From Typha latifolia (taxonomy: Eukaryota > Streptophyta > Magnoliopsida > Poales > Typhaceae), in contig CM034106.1 in assembly GCA_019914945.1 (NCBI GenBank), positions 11,780,501-11,844,500 of the forward strand: DNA of 64,000 nt. Reading direction: 5' to 3'. A model generated the notes under the pieces. That model did not search any database. It saw only the letters and a list, made by a program, of their open reading frames with translations, and had not been told where the DNA came from. A program made the translations under genes and the position numbers. Position 1 is the first letter of the stretch. Every line of letters begins with the position of its first letter. Below, piece after piece: positions 1 through 13,100 of this stretch.

Positions 1-228
1 TGATAATTGAGAAAAATTGGAAACAAGATACGGCAAAGCAAAGTAGCTAGATTCAAAAGCTTTATTTACTTCTGATAATATCACCTGTCTACTTTACTCT
101 ACTCAAGACAGAAATTTCTAAAACAAAGATCCAAAAACATATGGGAGCTAAAAATTCCAATCTAAATTTCACATGATACAAGAAGAGAAATTAACAGATA
201 AAAAGGATACACACAACTGTCCACGGAC
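1..228 (-). other. Presumed first intron of the RING-family gene, or alternative 3' end
   Basis: AT-rich sequence directly follows the donor at 229/228. It carries no coding signal and no splice acceptor leading into a recognised RING exon. On the minus strand it contains an AATAAA (plus-strand TTTATT at 61-66), about 100 bases beyond the read-through stop. That could serve premature polyadenylation within the intron. Confidence 0.5.
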
Positions 229-1092
229 CTGAATCCGGTTCCGATGAGCAAAATGCGAAACTGCCCGGTGCTCTGACAATCCCTGGAGCTCCCTCTGTCT
301 CTCCCTCGCCATTCTCATTATAAGATCAAGACGTGCCTGCCTTCCTCGCAGCCTCGGCAATTCTCTCCTCGTATTCTCCAGCTGCCCATCCTCACGGCCA
401 TCGCCGGCGCCCCCATCCTCCGTCTCCCCTCTTCCGCCTCCTGGTGCGTCCCTCCGGCTAGCCATCTGCACCCGCTCCCTCACTAACCTCACTCTCTCCC
501 TCTCCGTCTCTCCGAGCCACTCCGCCCTATGGCTCTCGCTCCTCGGCGACTCCTGAGACGCCAATGCCGACTCCGCCATTCCACGAACGATTTGCCTCAC
601 CCTCTCCCTCTCGGCGTCATCGCTCTCGCTAGCTTCGACATTAGGGCCGCCTCGCCGCTCCTCTTCGTCTAGAGCAGGCCTCCTCCGATCCCTAGACGAT
701 TCGTTCTCGATCTCGCGCCACCGCTGGAGGACGGAGGAGGCCCGCTCCGCCACGTGGCGCTCCACGGGCGACCGCGAACCCCCTCGTGATTCCCGGAGGA
801 AGGAGGCGTCGAGCATCGATACGGTGTGCAACCCGGCGAGCGCGAGGAGCTCGGACTCGCGGTTGCGTCGCTCCATGGTGGTGATCATCTCCTCCGCTTG
901 CCGCGCCACCCACCGGCTCAGGATCCGCGAGTGCCGTCTCGCCGCCGCCGACGACTCGGCTAGGTCGTCCCCCTCCAAGTCCGACCGGCGACGCCGCCGG
1001 TCATCGTCGGTGCCGCAAGAGGCCACGCTCATGCAGCCGCGGACGAGCTCCTCCAGCCCCCGCCTGAACTCTCGATCCACGAACTCCGCCAT
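229..1092 (-). CDS. Plant RING-type E3 ligase family protein, N-terminal exon (partial)
   Basis: This is a 288-codon GC-rich first coding exon. The ATG at 1092 is preceded in frame by a stop three codons upstream. Motifs recognised from a large plant RING protein family (relatives of Arabidopsis At5g04460/At2g27950) are, in order: LLALAGLHTVSMLDASFLRE (about residues 83-102), RASSVLQRWREIE (116-128), ERVRQIVRGMAES (163-175), EWLGETERERVRLVRERVQM (194-213) and RELQGL.EHRAVSHFAHRNRIQ at the end. The RING finger itself lies at the C-terminus of this family and is not in the window. The exon ends at a clean phase-0 donor (CAG|GTCCGT on the minus strand, 229/228). If that donor is not used, the frame runs on 19 codons to a TGA at 169-171, giving a 307-aa protein with no RING. 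The exon is rich in Arg, Glu and Ser. The family call is good. The ubiquitin ligase role is inferred from relatives only. Confidence 0.8.
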
Positions 1093-1193
1093 TAGGTCTT
1101 AAACATCAAGAAGGAAACCCTAACCCTAAGTCCCTTTCCCCAATAGGGGACGATTCGAATGGTTTCTTCGTTCTTGCGGCCTCGACATATGTC

Positions 1194-1243
<50 letters not shown>

Positions 1244-1300
1244 GGAAGCACACCGCCGATCCCAATAACGTTGGGGAAGGAGGAGAGGAGGAAGAAGCGG
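1093..1300 (-). promoter_or_regulatory. Leader and promoter of the RING-family gene, with telo-box and TA/GA tract
   Basis: Just upstream of the ATG the plus strand reads AAACCCTAACCCTAAG (about 1116-1131). This is a double telo-box-like motif, a known element of plant promoters and leaders. At 1194-1210 a TA run could supply the TATA function, and it passes directly into an AG run (1211-1240). The placement about 100 bases from the ATG fits a core promoter. That assignment is inference. Confidence 0.4.
1194..1242. repeat. Compound microsatellite (TA)n(GA)n
   Basis: Uninterrupted alternating TA from 1194 to 1210 is followed by alternating AG to about 1240. It lies just upstream of the RING-family start. 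Confidence 0.95.
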
Positions 1301-2442
1301 CGATTAGAGAGAGAAATAAAAATAAATGAAATAATATATTAGTATATATCCACGTCGTAATTTGTGGGGAACAAGGAAGATACGACGCGTGGATTTGTCT
1401 GTTTGTAGAAAAAACTTTTTCGAGAATTTTAATTTCATTTTATTTTTTGGGGGGAAAAGGGGAGGATTTTTAGGGAGTGGAGTGGAGTTAGGTGGAGTGA
1501 AAAGAAACGGTGTATAATAAAAATTAAAAAATAAAAATAAAAGAAAAAAGAAACGGTGTATAGCAAATGGGCCCAACTACTCGAGCATCATTTATTGGGT
1601 TCACGTTAATCATAATATCCCTTTTTCTTTTCTTTTTCCTCTTAATATTTCAGCTTTTTTTCTTCTTCTTTTTAAATACCGTTGCCTAATTTTCTGTTAC
1701 AAAATCAAAATTATATTTTAATAAATTTAGTTAGTGTAAGTTAAATTAGAGATTTACAAATAGCTTAAATATAGGTTATTATTTAAAAATTCTCATAACA
1801 TATAGTATCTGTTTTTTTTTTAATTTTACCTCTACTACTAATAAAATTCTACAAATTAACGTACAAAAAATAGTTAGAGTGGTAATTAATTGGTAAACCT
1901 AAAATGATATGACCTTTAGAACTGTTTACCTTCTTAAAGAGAGGTTTGACAGAACCCAACAACAACAACACTAAGATTAGATTGCATTTTTATTTTTCTT
2001 AGCTTATACTGCATGTATATATCTTTATCCACAGGGATTAGCTTAGCTTTTTTTAACTGATGTGGGCCTCTCACCGGAGAATTCATTCCCAATTAATACT
2101 TAGCATCACCTTAATGAGGCTGATAGAAGGAAATTGATTACAATTGAAGGCCACAAATTTTGGTGCATTAAATTATCTAAGTATAATTATATCTAGGCTC
2201 GTGATTTATTATTAATCATTTTCACATAGTTATTTTTTTTGTAAAATATTTTTTTACAAGTTGTCCATTCATTGAACATTATCATGTGAGGATCATGTGA
2301 TTAATTTTCTTATTTAGATAAATAGAAAAGGAGAATAGTTAAAAGTAAGTGAGCACGTCGCGAGGATAGAATATATTAAATAGTTGAATAGATCAAAATG
2401 TTATTAAAAAAAACTATGTAAATATGGACAATTATTTCTGGA

Positions 2443-2660
2443 CTTGTAACACCCTTAAATGATACTTAAGGCATATATTAATACTGAGAGTAAGAATTAT
2501 CAACGGAGGAATCAGAGGAGTCAAATTAGTCCTTCTAAACTTAAACACAAGATTAGGTATATTTTCATATATGAGTGAGTCAGCGACTTATATTTAGAAT
2601 TTGCTGATTGAATCAGCGATTTCTAATGCACATAATTTTGTATTTAAGTTTTGAAATAAA
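2443..2660. mobile_element. Possible LTR fragment of a Ty3/gypsy-like retrotransposon
   Basis: At about 2446 the sequence reads TTGTAACACCCTTAAATGA. TGTAACACC is a frequent 5' terminus of plant Ty3/gypsy LTRs. No internal domains, matching second LTR or target-site duplication could be identified, so at most this is a truncated or solo remnant. A further fragment at about 3105-3120 (GCTCTGGTATC) resembles, imperfectly, the reverse complement of an initiator-Met tRNA primer site. Confidence 0.3.
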
Positions 2661-4512
2661 TTATATATGTAAAAGAAAATTAAGAGTAGACTTAAAAGTA
2701 ATAATAAGAAGGAAAAAAACTCAAAATTAGATAAACATATTTAATTATATATAAATTGCCAGGATGTTGATGCTCCTACTATGGGGAACAACTCCACTGC
2801 ACATATGGAAGCAAGCCTTGTCCTATTGACTTGAAACTTATCAATGGGAACAAATAAGCATATATAATGTAATATATTATTGGAAGCAGTGCAAAATTAA
2901 TTCTTAGCTGTAGTATTATTGGACGAGCACATAGAATTTTGAGAATATGTGGAAGTGATCTCGTTGCCGACTTCTTCGTTAGTCGAGTAATCTTGGATCG
3001 AGATTTTGAGCTCATCGGTGCCGATCTCGATCCTTGAATTCTGCTAGGCCTACTTGATTGGATTCTCGGTAATGACCAAATATTTGGTCGCCTTAGATCC
3101 AACAAATCACGCTCTGGTATCGCCTATTGTGGCAAAAAAAATATATATTTATATACTGTTTATTATATTGTAAGTCATAATTGAAACCATTTCGTTTAAA
3201 AAAAAATTCTTTAAAGAAAAAAGGATAATTTGTCACAAAAATTTATGAGAAAAATAGATAGTTTAGCGAGGCATGTGTGTTAAAAAAAATAAAAATTTAA
3301 TGGTGTACGTAAAAATGAGCAATAATTCAAAAGATCCTAAGTGAATTATTTCTTAAAAAATCATCAACTAACATTATGCTAAGTTTTAATTTGTCAAAAA
3401 TGCCAAGAATTACCAACAACTTGTGTGGGGATAGACCGATCTCTAAAACCGCGAACTAAGTGCGAATCGACTCTGCCAAAGTCCATCCGCACACACATCT
3501 GATCCGCACTAGCTCATCGGTCGCACATATTTACTGAACCGAAAACACACTGTATCCTAATTTAAGCACAATCACGGCACGACAAGTGTCCCGGCACAGC
3601 AGCACACGTATTCAACATTGCACCTAGACTAAACCCAGAAATCCCTTTCCCACATTAAGAATATAAACAAGAGTCAAGAGGCATCACCAGGATTCCAGGG
3701 ACCCCTGTTATATGGGCCCGGGGATTTGGGTCTTTTTAGTTAGCATGTGGTTGTCTAAATGTCCATGGCATAATATAAAAGATAGGCAAGTATTTGCTTC
3801 CCGTCGCATGCACCATGTCCCCTTGCAACCCACCCATCCTCCCCCTTTGCAATTTAGCAATCGTCTTCGCCGTAACGACCAAAAATAGTATCGCGCATGA
3901 TCCTTTTGCTTCCTTGTAGCTACTCGAATCTTGGGCCTTGATGGGGTCGTCACACCCCCCATCAGTCCCTTTTATTAGGATATCTATCTTTATAATAACC
4001 TCTCCTTTTCTTCTTAACTCTTAGTTCTTTTTTCCTTTTTCTTTTCCTCTCTTGCTTTAGCTTTAATTTACCTTTTGTGATCATAGTTTTTGTTGGTCAT
4101 AGTAAAGTATAGGGCCGCGAATGAGAAACCGAATCAATTATATCGATAAGTTTTACATAATTGAGCGGCGGTTTATGTGAAAATAGCTAATAGTTTAGAA
4201 GTCGAGGTGTAATTATGTATACTAAGTAAGCATGTTTAGGTGAAAATGGCATTTGTTAATTACTCAAATACACAATACTTACCCAAATTTAGGATATCTC
4301 TATAATTAGGTGAACAGATTTTATGGTCATTAATCCTATACAGATAACTATCTCCTAGTAGTTAATGATTGGTACTGCACATAGTAGATATCCGTAGTTT
4401 TCTCAGCTTGCAAATTATATTAGATGCATTTATATAATAAGTGCCTCTATTGGAGGATAAAAATCAAAGCAGAATTTAGTCAAAGTCTTAAGATAAGGAT
4501 AGCTAGAGTATC

Positions 4513-4533
4513 ATATATATATATATATATATA
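4513..4533. repeat. (AT)n microsatellite
   Basis: About ten uninterrupted AT dinucleotides in intergenic DNA. Confidence 0.9.
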
Positions 4534-5919
4534 CCATTAGCAAAGATACATCACCTAGATGCCAAATAAATAGTTGCAGATGATCTATCTCGAACTCTTG
4601 GAGCTACCCTAAATGAGTGGGATATAGGCTAGTGTTGGTTGATATATCACAGCCAATATATAATTTTACAGATGATCACCTAACTATATGTGCATGTTAA
4701 CCTCGCCTCATTTGGATCTTTGCAGGGAATTTAATAGTGGATGGGTGAGATTTGTAACCTTTGAATGACACTTTAATGGATAACTTTGGTCAATTTATAC
4801 CTAGCTTAAATCCTATAGATAGGGCCTTATATGATGGACAAGATGGACTTTGTTGCCTTGTTATTGTTCATTACTCTTCAGAAAAACCCATCACATGGAT
4901 TTGTCTCCTCATATCACTAAGTTCACTAAGTTCACTCTCTCTCTCTCTTATCTAACAACTTAAGTTTCTAAGTTAATATAAATCGAAGTATAATTTTTTT
5001 GATAGGTTTAGAGTTCAAATCTCATTTTATAGTGCAAGCTTGATAAGGTTTTATGTTAGTTTGTTATCTATTATTTTGAGTTTTTGAGTCGGCTAATTAT
5101 TTAAGAAAAATTTTATGAGAAAAATGGATAGTATTCATTTCTCATCACAAAATGAAGTGGATGAGGTTTTTTGTCTGGTTATATACTTGGACAGTAGATG
5201 CCAACCAGGATGGCAGCCAATTACTGGTAAGTAGTTCATGAGCTCCCAATGCTCTAGTAGTTAGATTCTGCATTGAGATGCAATCATGCATGGAGGACAA
5301 CAGGAAACCTACTAAACTCTAGTGTTGCTATATCTTTCACCCATGCATCTTGTCCCCCATACCACCTATCATCTTCAATTATTTTAGCAATATTCCAATT
5401 CCCTAGGATCCAAAATAGTATATATGATATGATGGATTTGTGGGTAAGTGGACTTCTCTACCCATGATGGATTGATGGTGAAGTCACTTTAGAGCCACAG
5501 CTTACCTTATCTTATCAATTGCATAATTGCATTAGGTGGTGTCTCTCCCAAAACTTGAGTGCTTGATATCTATATGACTATATCCTGGTTAAAGTTGTTG
5601 GAAAGTAATCCCCCAAAAAAAATTCTTCCCTTAGGAAGTGGCAACCTAAGATTAGAGGATTGCATATGAAATTTAGAAGCTTGGCTAAAAGAATTATAGA
5701 GAAAGGTACTTGAACTCTTTAATATATAACTTTTTGCCAAATTTTGTTGACCTTGGCTTTGTTGTCTCCTATGTTTGGCTTTAGGGATCCAAAGAGTGGA
5801 GAGGGGGGGAAAAGTATAGAGATACTTGAGGGCTAAGCAGCTGGATAGCTCTCCTTTCTAATAAGGTGGTGTATCCAAGGTCAAAGTAGATCTTTTCATA
5901 ACATTAAGGAAATGGAAAG

Positions 5920-5991
5920 TGAATGTAATCATGATTAGTAATTAATTAATATTACTGAATGTAATCATGATTAGTAATTAATTAATATTAC
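5920..5991. repeat. Perfect 36-bp tandem duplication
   Basis: Copies at 5920-5955 and 5956-5991 are identical by eye. Each unit begins TGAATGTAATCATGATTAGT and ends TAATATTAC. The unit contains the perfect palindrome AATCATGATT. Confidence 0.95.
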
Positions 5992-6237
5992 GGCGGCTAA
6001 CGCCACTTTATAGGAGATTAAAAAAAGTACATTAATTAGTCGGTTAGCCTCACTTTGGTTCTGCTTATTGCGCTTCTAACCTTTGCATTTTAAGTTAAAG
6101 GCTTACTCATGGCCTATAGGTTGTATAGATGGGTCGAGGATTAGGTTGTTATCCATAATATTGCGCTAGCTCAAATGAAAACCTCATGATGAATGATTAT
6201 TATTCTTCTCATTTAGACCCAAAAACACAACCCATTG

Positions 6238-6445
6238 GATTTTGTAGCAGGGTTTACCAACATCTATTACCACCCTTAAAATATGAGCTTGTCTAGGTCA
6301 CCAAGAAGGATATGAATAAATTATCTATCACTTCAAGAAGATTTTGTTACAGGGTTTACCGACATCTATTACCACCCTTAAAATATGAGCTTGTCTAGGT
6401 CACCAAGAAGGATATGAATAAATTATCTATCCCTTCAACAAGATT
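6238..6445. repeat. 102-bp tandem duplication with a partial third copy
   Basis: Units at 6238-6339 and 6340-6441 share nearly all positions. Differences include GTAGC/GTTAC, CCAAC/CCGAC, TCACT/TCCCT and AAGAAG/AACAAG. Each begins GATTTTG, and the same word recurs at 6442 before the tract dissolves into a poly-A run. No coding content was recognised. Confidence 0.93.
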
Positions 6446-7126
6446 TTGAGGCAAAAAAAAAAAAAAAATTCTGATGCACTTAAACAAATATGTTGATCAT
6501 AACGAGTAAAATCAAGGTGTTGAACAGATGAAGAGGGCTATTGAAAGGAGCTCGGATGCCGGTTTCAGCTGTTAGCGATGGGCTGATGATTGTAACTTCT
6601 ATGAACAGACCAGTTGGTTGTACAAATTAATTGCAAATAAAATTGAAAGAGAACTTCATCTGGACATACCACCTATCAAGGTGGTTGTATGCATGTTATC
6701 TGCCATCATATAATCATTTAATTTGTATGAATTGTACTCTGGAAGTCAGCCCTGGTTATTTCACCATTTCAGTGGAAGTTTGAGAACTTCAAAGTTTGAT
6801 GCTTTATGTAAAATATTTGTGAACTCATAGGAAGCTCTGCTAGGTCTTTTCTTAAAAACTGAAAAGGGATAAATATGGAAGGGCACTGCTACTTTACGTG
6901 GGTACACTTTAAATTTCCTAATTGCTCAACAGGAGTATTTGGTAGGCATCTGATGCCTGCTCATCTTTATAACTCTAACTCTAATGCTAATTATTCCTAA
7001 ACAAGTAGTGTTAATATTATGCCTATGGTAAGAATGATGATAAATATATATTGACAGTGAAGAAAAGATATGCGGAGAAGGTACCCAGGTCGAGGTGAGA
7101 GATTATGTTACGGTCTTCCAGTCTCA

Positions 7127-10100
7127 TTAGAACCATCTTTTTTCCTTTTTCGTGGACTTGAGCTTCATTACCAGCTCTTCACGTTGAGCCTCCACTTCAG
7201 CATATTGGAGACTCATATTGAGGAAGCGCTCCTTCATATCTTTTAGTTCTGCCTCTAGTGACGACAATTTTCCAGCACCTGCTATTTTCATGTCGTTCTC
7301 ACTTGCATCTTTTTTCATATTTTCGGAGGGAGAGCTGCAGAAAAAGGCGCAAACTGATTAAAGAAAAGGGACCAAGACTTGGCTGCTTCACAGCTTAGTT
7401 GTCTATCTGTTTTTACCATGAAATCTCAGGTGAATATAAAGTATAACTGTCCAAGCAAATAAATTTTAATATATAAATGAAACATTCACAGAAATGAATC
7501 TCAAAATCCTGTATTTCTGTGCTACAAAAATTTAAAATCTGGATCAGTAAAGTTTATATACTCAACAGATTATGGATTGGTTTACCTTTTGAGTTGCAGT
7601 TCATACATGTTGTTTGCCTCCAAAGATTGAGCAAGTTTAGTCTCAAGTAAGTGGATCCTTGAGTGAAGATCAGCTTCGGTGTTGATGTCAATGTTATTAT
7701 TCATCTTCTTGTCACCCTAGGAATGTAAGTAACCAATAATAGATAAGTCCAAACTTGAATCTTTGAAACAGACAAATTAAATTAACTTTTCAATTAAAAA
7801 AATGTATCTTCAGTTGCAAGCTAACAATAAGGAATGAATGAGGAGGTTACATGCATTCTGCAGCTGCGAAATGAGATGACCAATAATACAAATTATAATA
7901 CCATCATAAAATTGTCAAATTCAAACTCATCGATACCAAATGTATATGCCTTATCATTCTTGTTCTTCTGGATATTTTCTGTGTTTCCATAGTATAACTG
8001 ATAACACACCATAATGTGTATCAAACTTGTTGTTGTTGTTTATTTATTTAGTTTTAGAGTAATGGGGCATATCAAACATGTATTCTGCTAATGACAAAAA
8101 AAAAATTTAACCTTGACAAGATTGTCAGATTAATGCAGGATGTTCTACTGCAGTCATGGGACAAAATCACATTGTTAGAGATATGATCATATGAAGATCA
8201 AGAAAATGAACTGGTCTTATTTGCAGATACCTTCATGAGATCAACTTATATCTTTTTTCCTTCAATTACCTTAGCCTGGAAAAGTGTTGGATCACTACAG
8301 ATAATGACTATTTTAATTTGCATACTCTTATTTCTGTGAAGTTTTGCAACTTAAAGAATGGAAAACTCCCTTGGTGGGATTCTAGAAATCTGATTACAAG
8401 TTTAAGACCTAGTTTTACCTTTTCCTTAACCATGTGGTCTAGCCACGCTGTTGCTAATATGTAATATGAGTTTAATTTCAACTGAAAAGAAAACGAGATA
8501 CGTAAAGATATATCCTAAACTCATGCTCTCAACTTATCAACTGGAAATAGCAGAATTCAGCATTTACTGATATAAGTTAGGGGCATTAAATGGCTTACCT
8601 CGAATTTATCATCCCGGTCCTCTTCTTTCTTTAGCATTAGTTCCTTCTCCATAAGCTGAGCTTTCTTCATAAGCTCATCTTTCTCCTGCTCCAGAGATTG
8701 TATCTTCCTTTGATACTCACTATTTGTTCTCTTCATTCTACTAATTTCGTTCTTTAATTCTGTTTCATGAGCATAAGATGCTTCATTGGCAGATAGATCA
8801 CTCTTCATCCTTAGAAGTTTTGCTTCTAGCGCAATTTTACTACGTCTGTCATCTTCACCATTCTCTAAAGTCTTCTGCATATTTGAGATTTTGTCCATCA
8901 ATACAGCCCTTTCTGTCTTCAGAGCTTCACATTCTTCAGATACTGACTCCAATTTCTCTTCTAATTTTCCTTTTGCAAACTTTGCCTCATCAAGAGAGCT
9001 TTTAAGTATCAAAGTTTCATCCTGAAGATGAGCTATTTTTTGTAGTTGAACCTTTAGTCCAGAAAGTTCTTCCACTATTTGCTGCTTCTCATAATCAGAA
9101 GCTTTAAGCTTCAGTTCTAATTCATTTGACGTTTTTCTGAATTTCTCTTCACTAGATTTAACCGCCTCATTTAACCTTTGCATATGCTCAATATCAGTCA
9201 TCAACATTTCCTCACTTTGTCTGGAAGCATTGAGCAAATCAACTAAGCCCTGAATCTTGGTTTTAGATTCCTGACGAAGTGTTTGTAGCTCAGTTTCGTA
9301 CAGCTTCACTTGTGCATTGGCATCATGAAGACTAGATTCAAGTTTAGCCTTATCTGAACGCAGACTAGAGACCTCATGTGTGGTATCCAAAGAGATTTTT
9401 TCTTGCTCATCATGAGTTGAGAAGACCTGTGAAGTAAGTTTTGCAATCTCTCTCTCAAGATTCTCAACTTCAATCATCTTCTCTGTTTCCATCTTATTCA
9501 ACAAGAGGTGTGCTCGGGTTATTCTCTCTTCATGTTCCTTGTGCTCCTGAAATATATTCTCCACTTCCAACAACAATGATTTCTCCTTAGAAGAAATGTC
9601 TTTTTGCAGTGAAGAAAGCTTTATCTCTAAAAGTTCAACCTCCTTACAGAAATCAAAGCTCTTCTTTTGTGATTCCTCCAAATCCAGCTCTACATGTGTA
9701 ACTCGCTCATGCAACTCCAATTTCTGCATCCTTAAATCAGCAGCTATTGTCTGAAGAGAATTGCACTCTTCAATAAGACTTTCCGCTGTAGCTTGTAATT
9801 TTGAATTAGATCGTCTTAGGAACTCTGATTCCTCTTGTGCTTCTAATAAGCGATTTTGGGCTTCTTGAAGTTTCTGTTTTAGTTCCAGCTTTTGTGATTC
9901 CATTTCTGCCTGCTGTCTTTCAACTGTAACCTTAAGATCCTGAATAAGAGATTTAGAATCTTCTAGTTCCAACCTATTGGACTCCTTATCATCTGTCAGA
10001 TACCTTAACTGAGCTTCTAGTCCAGATATACGTTCAGATAACTGTACATTCTCATGTTCGAGCTCAGATATATGCAACTCTAGCTCAGTTTTGCAGCTTT

Positions 10101-13100
10101 CAAGTTCCATTGAGTTCCTTTCAAGCATCTTATTAGCAGATACATGTGAATCAATGCTGCTAGTAAGTACAGCAAGATCATGCCGCACATCATCCAAGCA
10201 TTTGGAGGTAATACTGCTTTCTTTAAGTGCAACTGATAAATTTTCCTCTAACTGACCTTTCTCCTTTTGAAAATCAGAAATAAGTTGTTCTAGTTCTGTT
10301 TTGGAATGCCTCAGAAGATAAATCTCCTCTTCTTTGACTGAAAGGCTGGCTTTAAGCTCATCTATCTCAGATGTGCTTCCATCCAATTCCTCACTAATTC
10401 CACTGCTTCTGGAAGTCAGTTCTCTTTTCAGGTTTTCAGATTCTTTTGTCATTGATATGTCTTGGAAACTTTCATGTTCCTGTCTTAGCTCAGATAGTTC
10501 CTTGTTTCTTTCTTCAAGTTCCTCTTGGCTTTTCTGGAGCATTTTCTGAAGATCACAAGCTTCATCCCTAAATCTTTGCAGCTTAAGCTCAAGGTCGGCA
10601 CATTTCATTTCAAGATTCTTTATCTTGGATGCTGATGCTTCATCTGTATTTCCTTCATCCAATGTTTCCTTCCTTCTAAGCTCCCCCTCCAGTTGATGTA
10701 TACGTGATTTAAGGATGTCAAGTCCAGACTCCGAGCTACCAAAATTAGAAGAATGCTCGCCCTCCTTTGCTACGTTATTAAATTTTTTCATCTCATATAT
10801 GAGTTCTAGATTTTCATCCGTAAGTTCAGAACAGTCCCTCTCTAGCTCCTGTATTTTAGCCCTTAGGATCTCATTTTCCTTTTCCAGATCAGAATGGATG
10901 TTGTTGAATAGTGTACCACTTGAAGGTTGAGTATTAAGCACATGAGAAAGTTTCTCTTCCAACATTACAATTTCTTGCTCTTTTGATGATAATTTTCTTG
11001 CCCATTCTGTCTCATTGCCCAGCAATATTTGATTCCTCAGACCCTCGTCATGCTCAGTAACACCAGAATCTTGTGAAAGCCTAGATATCTCAAATTTCTG
11101 TTTGTCTATAATATCTTCCAATTCCTGAAGAATGGAAACAAGCTCTATATTCGATTCTTGAGATTTCTTTAGTTGTAGAGTTAAGTCAGCATTTGATTCT
11201 TTCTGAAATTTTATTTCATCTTCCAATTCCTTTTGCACATCAATCATGTCTTCAATTCTGGGAGTTCCTGTGTTGGTTTGATTTTTTGTTATTTCATCTA
11301 GTGATGATTTTAACTGTTCAATTTCTTGCTTCAACAAATCGCGTGCAGAATGTGCAGCTGATAGTTCCATTTCCAGGTCAGCCTGATGCTTGGATTTGTC
11401 AGAACATTCCTTCTTCAATATTTCAAGATCAATTTTCACTTTGCGAGAATGTCTCTCCCACATTTTGGCCTCATCGCGGAGTTCCTCAATCGTTTCTTCA
11501 GCAGCTTCGAGAAGATCTTTAGCTGAATCAGAGGGCCTCGAGGATAAGTGAGCGAGACCACTTGGAAATGCTTGCACAGTATTTTCCTGTGGAGTGGAAG
11601 AGCCGGAGGCCCTAGAACTGAAAGATGCATTATTCGACCTAGAGAGATCATTACCATGACCTGCAATGTATGTTGTGCTAACATTCGAGTCAGCAGAATC
11701 TTGTCTTCCCATGTTCGCTCCCCCACTAAAGTTGTTTCTGGGAGAAAACATTGTTTTGTCCAAGGAACTATCTCCTGAATCAGAACTCCGATGTGAACCT
11801 GATGCTGAGAAATATGTGTCCTGAGAAAAATAAGCAATACTTCACCATCCTTTCAAAATACCTGATATCATTTTGAACCGATACAAAGAATGACTCTATG
11901 GTCAAAGGGACAAGCCAGGAGAGAATATACATTTGTATGCTCCTACAAAAGATTTTAATCGGCATAACACTACCTATAAAGTTCAAAGAATATATCATTT
12001 ATCACTTCTTAAGCGTGTATATGTTCAATTTATACTAAAATCAAGTGAACTAAACATAATTTATTAGACAACCACAAATGTTCTTGTGAAACTTAATATA
12101 AACAATAAAGAACAAAAATCAGTCTTTTTCTTGGGATGAAAGATTCTCTAACTGATTCAAGCATCAATAATGAGTACAAAAAGTAAACAGTTTAAAGTAT
12201 CATTGACTATGAAAGAAGCTGAAGATCAATGGATGGCCACAATAGGCTTCCAGGAACAGGAGTACTGAGTACCTGAATAAGTTATGAAGTACAATGACAA
12301 ATAGGGAACAGGCATATTGAGATTTTGATGGAAAATAGTCAAATACTAGGTCAATATCCGTCAAAGACGCAATAATCATAATTATAACAAAACTAAATAT
12401 CATCAACAGCAATTTTGTGGACATTTCATGTTATGCCTCCATTATACTAATGAAATTAGATGGATTCCCTACCATTATCAAAACATATACTAGAAACAAG
12501 AATGGGATGTCTCACTTACCCATCCAATGAGCTTGGAACAATTTGCAGACAGATCAAGAAAGGAAGTTGGATGTCCTACATAACATGCTACTATATATTG
12601 AATAGTTAACATCATAAAATGCACAGTGATATACACCCACAAATGAATAAAGTCCATACAAGGACCTAAACGATAATTTCTCCTTGAAAGAAAAGAAAAA
12701 AAGAAATCAAACAATCATCAAGTTCATTATGAGTCAGAGCTTCTAACCCTATTTCCATGTTCATCTGGATATGTAGCACCAAGACGATTACTAGATGATG
12801 ATCCAACACTCCTGTTGAGCATGGTATCAGATCCATCTGACTTGCTGTCTATGTCATCATTGTTAGTACTTAGCTCTTCATGATGGGTAGTTGTTTCCTT
12901 CCGAGATTTTCCATCCCTGGTTTGTATAAAATAAAGTCAAAAACTAGTGCTAGACTATGGAAATGAAGAATACATCTTTACAGAGTAACCTACCTGAATT
13001 TAGACTTTGAGGAGAGACATTGAATCTTGAGCTGTACATAAGAATTATATGAAGTTATTTGCAACATAAAAAAAATGAAACATGTTTAAAATATCAAACT

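Larger units (their letters stand above)
1300..7126. other. Intergenic AT-rich region, about 5.8 kb, with repeat debris
   Basis: No coding region with family similarity was found on either strand. The region holds an LTR-like terminus near 2447, a TA tract at 4513-4533, a perfect 36-bp tandem duplication at 5920-5991 and a 102-bp tandem duplication at 6238-6441, each listed separately. A GC-richer island at about 3420-3960 contains no convincing exon. Short open frames here (for example 2779-3105 and 3708-3962 on the minus strand, and 4761-4955 and 5273-5467 on the plus strand) resemble nothing I recognise. Confidence 0.7.

Noticed and set aside
1304..1576. Minus-strand Phe/Pro/Tyr-rich 90-codon open frame
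   Set aside because: It is low-complexity AT-rich sequence upstream of the RING-family promoter with no family similarity.
11436..11837. Minus-strand 133-codon open frame and plus-strand frames at 8778-11778
   Set aside because: They are alternate-frame or antisense shadows of the large coiled-coil exon.
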